64,000 nt of DNA, taken from assembly GCA_960531495.1 (NCBI GenBank), contig OY482851.1, positions 24,030,033 through 24,094,032 of the forward strand. Direction: 5' to 3'. Of this stretch, positions 34,881 to 44,657 are shown one piece after another. The position numbers and the translations under genes were made by a program. The notes beneath the pieces are model-generated. The model did not search any database and was not told the DNA's origin. It saw only the letters and a list, made by a program, of their open reading frames with translations. This DNA comes from Zeus faber (lineage: Eukaryota > Chordata > Actinopteri > Zeiformes > Zeidae). The stretch's first letter is position 1; every line of letters begins with the position of its first letter.

Positions 34881-35830
34881 AGAATGTACAGTAATGACTG
34901 TTTTGATCATAGTAAGCCACCTAACTATACTATAGACAGGTATGGAAGTTTGGACTAAATCATATCTTACAATAAAAATCTTCTCAGATTGGGGTCCCAG
35001 AGACTAATCTTATCAAATGGGGTCCGTGGCCTAATACGTATCAAATTGAGGGTCAATGATGTGGAAAAAAGGTTGGGCCTCAATTTCCGTTCCAATAATA
35101 GTGAGAAGTGTGACCCTGTGTATTTATTATTTTGAGTAATATATTTATCCACTGCTTTTCAACAAAATCTGAAAAATTATGAATCTATCATCAAATTTTA
35201 AAAACATTATCTGGCATTGAGTAGGAACTGAGTGCAACGTAATGTAGTGTATGTTTGGGTTTGGTTTAGGTATCTGAACAATTTGCACAAGTTAGGGTTA
35301 TTATTAGTATTAAACACAATACCAATTTCTGCGCATCCCTTGTATGTTGATATGTGCATAGTACTGTATATAAGCAATAACTTTGAGCTTTTATTCATTT
35401 TGATAACTCAACTACTTACGCCAGAGTCCTCGGCCTGCCCTCGTCTTCTCACACTGTCCTCCAGTCATCTTCTGGAAAACTCATGGACACAATGGAATAA
35501 AGGGGGTTTTGAGTGTGGGTGGAAGGGGGCCGTTGCGTGCCGGTGGTTTTCCAAGGCCATCACATTTTATCTCTCATTCCCGTTCCACTGTCTGATTCCG
35601 TGGTTGTTATGTAATAAATCACAGGCCGTGTGTGGACTCAGACCCCTTTGACGGAGCTAAAAGAGAGGATTAGAGCTCCTCTGGTGATCGTCTTCATCTG
35701 TACGGATTCTGCGGCGCGGTGGCTTGTGCTGTGGGGCATCACAGGGGCAAACAACTCCCCTGTTTGTTTGTTTCTTTATCTTCCTCTATATTCCCTTCTT
35801 TGTTACTGTGCTTTTTAATGATTTGCAACT
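34881..35830. other. intergenic, no gene seen
   Basis: AT-rich on the left and moderate on the right. The 139-residue frame at 35,232-35,651 has no recognisable domain. Confidence 0.35.
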
Positions 35831-36570
35831 TGACTTGACAGAAAATAAATTACTTGAGACTTGAGACCCTTTTGACTTGACTTGAGTAATGATGACTCGA
35901 ATTACTTGTTTTTTGTTCATTTTATGTTTTCAGTTGAAATATTATATGAAATATAAAATATTACAATATTCAATGTCGTCAATGTGATCATTAAAAGTGT
36001 CAGTGTGACATTACCCAGTGCGAGCGCACACTGGGAATAGCATTGTCATGATTGGCAGGGGCGATTCCAGGATTTTCTTAATGAGGTGGCACAGGAGGGA
36101 CCAAGTACAAGACTGTTTTTGGTCGGCAGTGATCGCTGTGGTTGAAAACCTCTGCTCTAGCCCGATGGCGTTGGGGTGCTTAAAACAATTCTCCATAAAA
36201 AGTTCAAATTAAAGATAAATTTAAATTTGCGACCCACAGCAGAAAACCCGCTGTCTCGCGCATTTCTAAAATCGCCAGGAGCAGACAAATAAGTTGAAAA
36301 AAAACCTTTTTTGAAGGAGAATTCGATTTTTCCAGATTCGTGTTCCTTTGTTTTTTTTTTCAAAACCGAGTTTGATTAAAAAATAGTAGAAAAATGTTAA
36401 ACTGCGGAGTTAAATATTCCCGTTAGATTACATGGGAAAACACAGTTCACTTACCGAGACGCAGAACGGCGCTGAACAACACCGATCAATCATTTCCTTT
36501 AAAGCGACAGTCCAGGTGAAGATCATTCCTCCATATTCCATGTGATGTAAAGACACAATGTGAAACCGTT

Positions 36571-36831
36571 TTGATAAGAGTTCAACCTTTAAATCGTACT
36601 ACTTTTACACACACACAGAGACATCATTGTGAAGGGGGCGTGTACCATCGAGTAAGAATTGCTGACGTCAACTTCATTTTCCGCGATGATAGTCAGTTCT
36701 CCGATAGCAACACGCAGAGCGACAGCGATGCTGAATCTGATATTATCCCGGACTTGGAGAACATTTCAAACAGCGGACCTGAATGTGACAATGAAACGGA
36801 ATATCGGTCGTACTTCTTTGAGAGACTGTAA
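36571..36831 (+). other. unassigned acidic ORF inside the inserted segment
   Basis: The frame encodes 86 residues with a serine/aspartate-rich stretch (SQFSDSNTQSDSDAESD then IIPDLENISNSG). Its bias away from the surrounding AT-rich DNA suggests it was once coding, perhaps the N-terminal part of a transposon protein. I cannot assign a family. There is no obvious partner exon. Confidence 0.3.
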
Positions 36832-37003
36832 ATTAAGAAATAAATAACCTTTATTAAGTTATTTGATTACATGTATTTCACTGAATATCAATAATTATCA
36901 TACAAATTAAATTCATGGTCATACTTTTTGAAGGTTATATTGGCCAATACAATTATAAGACAGCTACTAATACCTTGTCTTTTCTCTTTATAAAGATATA
37001 CAG

Positions 37004-37030
37004 AGATACTGCAGGTAAGATGCAGTATCT
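37004..37030. repeat. perfect 10-bp inverted repeat
   Basis: AGATACTGCA and TGCAGTATCT flank a seven-base loop. The hairpin lies near the right edge of the inserted segment and may be part of its terminus. Confidence 0.8.
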
Positions 37031-37200
37031 TAGGGAAAACAAATGACTTGACTTGGGACTTGATTTGGTTTAACTAATGACTCGACTTGACTTGTGACTT
37101 GACTTGCTCAAGGAAAAATTACTTAGGATTTGCTTGAGACTTAGACCAAATTACTAGAGACTTACTTGTGACTTAGATTAGAGGGACTTGGTCACATGTC

Positions 37201-38195
37201 TGGTTCAGAGTAGACATTCAAAATGTCATCTAAGTTCATTGGTGGGTTGTTATAATTTGCATAAATTCATCTAATTTGAGGGGAGATGTCCAGGATAGCG
37301 GATAATTCAAATATAAATTGTCGTTCATATGTATGTATTTATTTGTTTATATAATATTTTAAAAGCGTTTCACAATAAATATTTAAATAAAAACAGTCCC
37401 ATAGTTAGTTGTGTTTTTTTTTTTGTGTAGAACAGGTATAAACAGTATTTTTACACATAAATAAAAATAATATTTACATAACTTATCGAAATAAAACCTC
37501 AGTCAGACCAGTGCGTGTGTGCCTCCGCGTCGTGAACTTGACGTGACAGTGGGTTCCTTTTAAGCCAGGGCACCTCGCGGCGAGGGAGGAGCATAGGGTG
37601 TCTCTTACATAGAGGGAGAAACGTTTGCCAGTGGCAGGAGACGCCAACTTAAACAAACACAACATCAAAACGGAAAAAACTTCACAAAAAAGAAGGGCTC
37701 GCCCAGCGACACTCGGTCCCCTTCAATCCTACAAAAGAACCGGATCGTTCGTGAACGACCCAACACGAGTGCGAGTGGAAGGGACACGGCCGTCCCAGGG
37801 GGTCATTTTCCGACTGGACACCTTGATTGATTGCACACTTTACGAAGACATTTCTCTGTAGCTTCACCTCGTGTTTCTATTGAAAAGGAAAAGGCTGCGG
37901 AGCCGGGCGCGGTTGGAGAAAAAGACAAGGTTGACCCCCTTGCACGTCAGCCGCGGCCGGTGGAGCTGCTACAGCGGATTCAATAGGAAGCAGCCCGTAC
38001 GCCGCGCCTACGCGTCCGGTGGACTTCTAGCGTGATACCGAAATACCGCGGATGCGTATTGAACCGTAGCGTACCGAACGGTTCGATAACAGACCGTGTA
38101 CTGTAAAAATAAATAAATAAATAAATAAAAACATTTTTTTATTATTATTATTATATAATTAGTTACCGCCAATGTAGAAAAGAGCCACAGTAAAG
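37201..38195. repeat. repeat-rich intergenic DNA
   Basis: The block includes CGGATCGTTCGTGAACGACC near 37,740, a motif seen in several fish repeats. It also has a hAT-type segment near 38,025-38,100 (GATACCGAAATACCGCGG, GTACCGAACGGTTCG) and an (AAAT)n run at 38,106-38,129. No complete element was bounded. Confidence 0.4.
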
Positions 38196-38199
38196 CCAA

Positions 38200-39113
38200 A
38201 GCTGTACATACTTTATTGCAAATGAGTAGTGATACATGATAAATTTTGTTACATTATATTACAATTATCTTTTATTTACAGACGCAATGTGTTGGATCTA
38301 TCGACATCAACAAATCAATGATTTTTTTTTTTTTTTTACAGTAAATACAGTGCCTGGTTCGTACAAGCAAATGGATATCTTTCCAAGCAATTTAAGTAAA
38401 ATATAAAAAAAAAACAGTTTCAATAGGCCTATTGACTTTGAGGTGAGAGCACTTGCGATTTTTTTGTGGATATTATCAGAGAAGTACACACAGTTGCTGC
38501 AATCGAAAGTTATTATTGTAAGAAATGACATAATTTCATGGCAGATAACGGGACAATTATAACACTTAATGGAGAACACTGGCCATAATATCAACACCTG
38601 TAAGGAAATTCAAAGAAATGTTATGATGTTCCTGTAATTTACATACCTGAAGAATTCATTTTGACTGAATGTAAAACTTAGTCACTGGATAGTTTTTCCT
38701 GTGTCAACCTCCCTTGCATGTCAATGCAATATTCGGCATCACATATAAAGTACAATATATTGTAAAATTCTCAAGTTTAAGTAATTTGTCAGTTAACGTG
38801 AAATTAATTTTACATTAAATTTTTTCTCACGGACATACCAGAGGAAAGTACTATCCATAACTAGCTAAAGACAGTGTACTTTCAAACTCCTGAGCCATTT
38901 ATACACCTTATATTGAATCTCATGTCGGAGGTGTAGAAGTAGAAAACAATTCTATGACAGTGCACTCTTTTGAGGAAGGTGGTCGAGAGGTACCAGAGTG
39001 AAGTTACGAGCAGTTCATTCTGATGCTTAATTATTGCACTTTCAACGTCATTGTTTCTTTTCTCCGTGTGTTTTGGCTTTGAATGATTCCACTCGTTTGT
39101 AGCATATTTCTGC
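38200..39113 (-). other. angptl2: angptl2 3' untranslated region (extent inferred)
   Basis: Follows the angptl2 stop codon on the minus strand. Minus-strand AATAAA signals lie at 38,271-38,276 and 38,212-38,217, giving a tail of about 0.85-0.9 kb. The sequence is AT-rich and low in repeats until the repeat-rich block beyond 38.2 kb. Confidence 0.45.
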
Positions 39114-39313
39114 CTAGTGGAAGGTGTTTGGGTTGGGCCTGATCATCATGACGACTTTCTTCAGGGAGTAGGCGCCTCCTCTGAACTCGGCCCAGTAGAC
39201 TCCATCCTGGTAGCGACTGCGGTAGTGTCCCCCTCTGTACCAGACTCCATTCAGGTTAGAATGAGCGCAGGAGTTGTACCACCAGCCACCCTTCTGGTAG
39301 TGGGCACAGTTCC
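39114..39313 (-). CDS. angptl2: angptl2 coding exon 4
   Basis: Residues 454-519, the end of the fibrinogen-like domain. It begins after a CTCCAG acceptor (AG at 39,314-39,315), completes the split glycine codon, reads NCAHYQKGGWWYNSCAHSN and ends RPNPNTFH with a TAG stop at 39,114-39,116. Intron 3 is only 96 bp. Confidence 0.93.
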
Positions 39314-42300
39314 CTGGAGAGATGTACACATTATTACAATATATCATACCATTTTACATACAAAGGTGGTTCTAATATAATTAGAGTTTTTCACACTCTG
39401 GCTTCTTACCTGTGTACACATCGTGGTCTCGGTCTAATGTTGTGAACTGCTTGCCGTTGTGCCAGGTGAGGGAGTCGCCTGCGTTTCCGTGGTAACGGCC
39501 CACCCTTAGCTTGTAGAAGTCCAGCTCGGGCTCCAGTCTGAAGCTGGCGTACTCTGCGAACACCTTCCTGCCAGACCAGTCCTCCAGGGTCACCAGCAGC
39601 TTGTAGTTTGCCTGGTTGGTCAGCCAGTAGATGTTCTCCAGACCCAGCCAGTACTCACCATCAATATTGCCAAAGCCTTGCTGCCAAGTACAAACAAGAC
39701 AAGACAACGTTATATTCTGGAAAACGGAGAATCCTTTTTGTCAATCTCTCTGTAAGATTTAGAGCATTTGGTTTAGATTTCCAGGGGCTCATTCAGGACT
39801 GTTTGCTTCATCCTCTGGAGATAATTATAGGTGAAGCACTTACTGCGTGGTTTTTTTTTTTTATCAGAGTACATTATAACAAATGGACCATGAGCGTAGT
39901 TAATAGCAGGCATCGGTTGCCCAGATTTCCACTCAGATGCAGTTATTTATAAAATGCCATGGCCTGTGGTTTCCCCTGTAGGGGATCGGAAACACTAGCT
40001 GAGTGTTCAATGGTAAAGTGTAATACTTTATTATAGCCCTGGTTCTTTATCTTGTGCTCTTAACTTGCCTTGCTTTGCTTTGGTTCATGGGGAAAACCCT
40101 TCTCCCATGATTGCACACATGTATTTATCCAATATTGTTTGAGAATTATCACAGAAAGTTCTCATGGCTAGGTTCAATCAGGACCCCTTGTCCAATGGTG
40201 TTTCTTTGAAAAGGTTGTTGAAAATTTCACAGTAATCTGTGAAATTGGCATATTTGATAGATGATTCCCAATATGGTGTTTTCATTCTGAAAGCCTTTCT
40301 TACGGTAGCAGTCACCAGGTGCATAGGCACAGCCTAAGGATGCGTGCCGTACGTGGCCACTTAATATTAAATCCTTGTTAATCCACTGTTGCAGCTCCAC
40401 TGGCCACGGCAGCTGTGCCATTTAATCTATTTTTATGTGTATATAGTTTTTTTTAACTACGGGCGGTCTTTACAACAACTAAGCAAGCGTTTTCCATAGA
40501 AACATGAGATAAACTATACAGAAATGTTTTTGCAATCAATTAAAAATCAGTTTTTATATGAGCCTACATTGCACCGGAGATCTAGAGCTGCTGTGGTTTG
40601 TTTATTGATAAAGACCCGTTTGAAACACAAAGAAGAACATTTGTAATACGTAGAAGTAATGCAATACAGTGCAAACATACCCCACTGACCAATTTCAACA
40701 ATTACAGTTGTGGCTCACATTTCAATTATATTAAAAGTTATTTATGGTTGTCATCTGACGTTTCTATGTTTATGTTTTTCCATGTACATGTTGTTTGGTT
40801 CGATGTTTATTTGTCTCACCCGTGGTGATTCTCCCCTCTTGGAGAACTGATTCGTTGTTTATAGACCAAAACATGGTAAGATCATTCTCCAAAGAGGGGG
40901 TTTGGTGGTGGTTCTGTGTAACATAAAGCTGTGCTCTTGTCATCCTATATCTCATCCACAGGACAGAATTGTTGCAGCAGTTCTAGTAAAAAAAAAAAAA
41001 AAGTATACCTTGGATAACTGCAAGACTTTGTCTTCCTATCACAATACGTCCTATAATCTTTGCATACACACAAAGTTAAACAGTCATCTGAAACACGTGT
41101 TGTCAAATTTCTAAAAAAATAAGCAGAAATCAACCAATAACTAATAAAATCATTGGTGGTTTTCGAGACATAAAACTTATTATCAAACTATTTGTTAAAA
41201 AAAGATGTAGATCACTGTAGTTTCCAATACTCTTCCTCTTTCTAGGACAACATCGACACACATGGGACACTTCCCTGCCACGCTGCGCCAACACGCTTGG
41301 TGTACTTCGGGCGTCAAAACAGTTTTTCCTTGCAAAAAATAAATTACATGAGTTTGACTACGAGGGGACATCTGAGCCTGCAGTACAGCTGACTTCATTA
41401 CAGAGCTGTGTACTCGATAGCAATAATGATTTTAAGCGCATTGACAGTGCAGGCAAGACACACAAAGCCAAGCCGTCTCTTTAGCAACAGAAAACCAAAC
41501 AAAACCAATCCTGGAGGTAGTTTCACAACGATAAACTTCAGGCTTGGGGGTGCTTGTACCCAAGGGAGGTTTCTTTCCTTTTTATCTGACATTCTAATTC
41601 CAGCACAAGTGGCGCCCTGTTGGATCTATCCAGATCCAGATTATGTAACATACATAAAAGGAAATTGCTCTAACTTGGCCCAAGTTTGCAATCTACTCAA
41701 TGCTGCCCAGTCAGTATGTGTCGCTTGTGTACTAATTGTACAAAGAACCAACTGATGTTGCGAGAACTAATGAGTCAGAAGTTCAGCGCAGTGACCGACT
41801 GGACAAAATCACTGCAGCTGCCGCCTCATTAGATATCATAAAAACCTTAACAATTGCCAATTCATTTTTGCTCACATCTGGTTAGTCTCAGAACAACATG
41901 CATAAACAACCTGTGTGCAGTCAAACTATGGGGCCTTTGATTTGGTGTGAGGTTCACACACCTTGTATGTCTCCCAGTTCCTGAAGAAGTTGACAGAGCC
42001 GTCCAGCCTCCTCTGGATCACGGTCCAACCGCCGGGGTCGTGTCTCTGGTCGCACCACACCTGCATGAGGCGGTTTGCGTTCTCTGGCTTCACCAGGTAC
42101 ATGCCGCTGGTGGCATGGCCGTCTTCTAGAGCCTGCAGGCAGTCCTTCCATGGACCTAATTCAGCGAGAAAGAATCAGAAAATAATAGGGCTTCCCCCTG
42201 AAAGTCGACGAGTTGAATCAGTCTGAAACCCCCCAATCGACTTAGATTCTTCAAGTTGTTTTTTGTTTTTTTTTGTCAGTCAGTCAGTGTGTATTACCAA

Positions 42301-44604
42301 TAACAGGATAAAACAGACAGAAGCTTATTAAATGCACAGGGATAAAATGACAATATATTAATATATTTTGATGTGTGTCAATCATCCGGACACGGATGCA
42401 AACACAGCTCTCCGTGCGCCCCGATAGCCATGAACAGGGCACAACCCGTAGGGATGGGTGTTGTTAAGATTTTATCGGTTATTTTTTTATTTTTCAAGAT
42501 AAAAACGAAAACAAATTAGGAGCAGAATTACCACTGCTTTATTTTCTGCACATTACGCATGGAGAGGGAGCGATCGGGGCGCAGTCTGCACTCGGGGCGC
42601 AGTCTGCACTCGGGGCGCAGTCTGCACTCGCCGTGCATTTGTCATTTAGAGCAGGGCCTCCTCATGCCTGTGTGAGAGCCAGGCAGAGGATGCCGGCCCC
42701 GCCCCCTCACGCATATCTCCATTCTGCCGATGGAGCGGGAGAGAGGAGAGATGTCTCTTCGGATAATAGCGAAAATGCTTTTTGACGAATTTTTTAATCT
42801 TATTGCAAGTTAGAAACGGGTAATATAGCTGAAATAAATGGAAAATGGATTTTTCTTAATTTCTCCAATACCGTTTACAGTACCCGTAATGTCGTTGATC
42901 TTTAATAATTGAGCCCGTGTCGCATTTAATACCGTTCCTCCGTGTCACCCCCCCTCACCGCGCGCTACCGAATAGTCGAATAGTCACACTGAACAGCTGA
43001 ATCTGATTCGACTGACAAAATTCTGAGTCGGGTACAACCCTAGAAAATAATGCAAAACATTACTAGAGAAAAAAACCTTTGTTTATACTGTGTGTTTTAG
43101 CAGAGCAGATTAAGAGCGAGGAAATAAAAATACAGGGGGAAAACTGCGCATAGAGAGTTTGTTTTATGCTTGGTCTTAGGGAATCCCATATTTCAGCAGG
43201 GGAGACTCTTAGTATAATAGCAGAGTTGACTTTGGCAGCTGTTCTCACAAAGGGAAATGGCTATCGGCTGCTGAGCCAAAACCAACACGGGCATGTGGGC
43301 AGAGGGAGTTCTGATCCATCAATGGTGAAACAGTAGCAAAACCGTAGCTTGCTGGCTGAGTTTTTTTTCTTCTTAAGTTCTAGATTTGGATTATTACTGT
43401 ACAGACACATTACACGCTTTTATGGGATAATGTTCAGTGTCCACAACTGCAGCCACCTGAAACTGTTTATTTAATGTCATGCCTAACAAGCTCTAATGCA
43501 TCAATTTGTATGGAAGCATGGAACTATTTGACTGTTTCCCCATCCTTGCCCGATTGCAAGTAAAATGTTTTCAAATTTAAATAAATATTTCCCATGTACT
43601 TATATATTTTTCTTCCATCAGCCTAACAAAGTTGAAGTCTGGCTTGTGAAAAGCCAGGGGAGAATAAACTGTGAACTTGTAAATCTGTATTGTTATTTTT
43701 TAAGAAGTAAAAGGATCCGAAAGTGTAACAAATATTGTAAAGACACTGATTGCCACCGAAGCCTCCAATTTGTGTTTCAAATTGTTATACAGTGTTAGAT
43801 CAGTGTTCGAAGTTAATATTACATTCTGCAGATACGTATCAGTTGGCTTTCTGATGCAAGTCTTTCCACATGATTGGCACCATGCCTCAATGCCTTACTG
43901 TTTGCCATTAAAAGTTCCCAACGGAGTAGATATGGAAAAAGCCCTCTAATGGTTCCAATGGTTCTCCTGCTCAAATTGGCAGTGAAAGTGTCGAACTTCT
44001 CAAGATTTTACAGGTTGTCTTTTTTCCAACTTCCTGTTTAACAAAGTGTTCAAAAGACAAAGGGGACAGCTGAAAAGGAGGGTCATATAGGGGAGGAGAT
44101 CGATCTTTTTGGGGGTTTTTTTTAAAGAGGAGGTGGGGTAGGGGTGGAGGCAGGTGAAGACAACAGCACAGAGAGGTTGTGTGGAAGGAATGCATAGTAC
44201 GAATACTATTAGAAAATAACACATTTTACAGTATGAAATAAATGTCATAATTTATTTGAAGTAGCTACTTTCTCAGAGAAGTGCCCAGAGCTGGAAATCC
44301 CAAAAATAAAAAAAATCTATTCTATCTAATTTTCGAGCAAATAACTATCTTATCCCACTTTTTAATTTGGGAGACACAAGCCAGAGTGCTGCCCGGGTTC
44401 TGCGCCACTCTGTTCTTCCTGATAATGTCTCCTGCTTTGGTGGAACATTTGACTGATTCATTGCTTGGTGGAAATGGAACAAATGACATCACATTGGCTC
44501 TCTGTATCTCTATCTGTTCATGCTTTACACATTTGTTATTTGTTCCTCCTGCAACTCCTTTCACTCCGTAGTATCCCTCTGAGTCTCTTACTCATTCTAC
44601 CCAG

Positions 44605-44657
<53 letters not shown>

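Larger units (their letters stand above)
35831..37200. repeat. ACTTGACTTG repeat interrupted by an insertion
   Basis: ACTTGACTTG-type sequence at about 35,831-35,910 resumes at about 37,044-37,200 (GACTTGACTTGGGACTTG, then CTCGACTTGACTTGTGACTT). About 1.1 kb of unrelated sequence lies between, including a GGGGCGATTCCAGGATTTT word typical of another fish repeat. This looks like one repeat split by a later insertion. No target duplication could be fixed. Confidence 0.5.

Noticed and set aside
42574-42627. CRISPR-like repeats
   Set aside because: The three units are directly adjacent with no spacers, in a vertebrate transposon.
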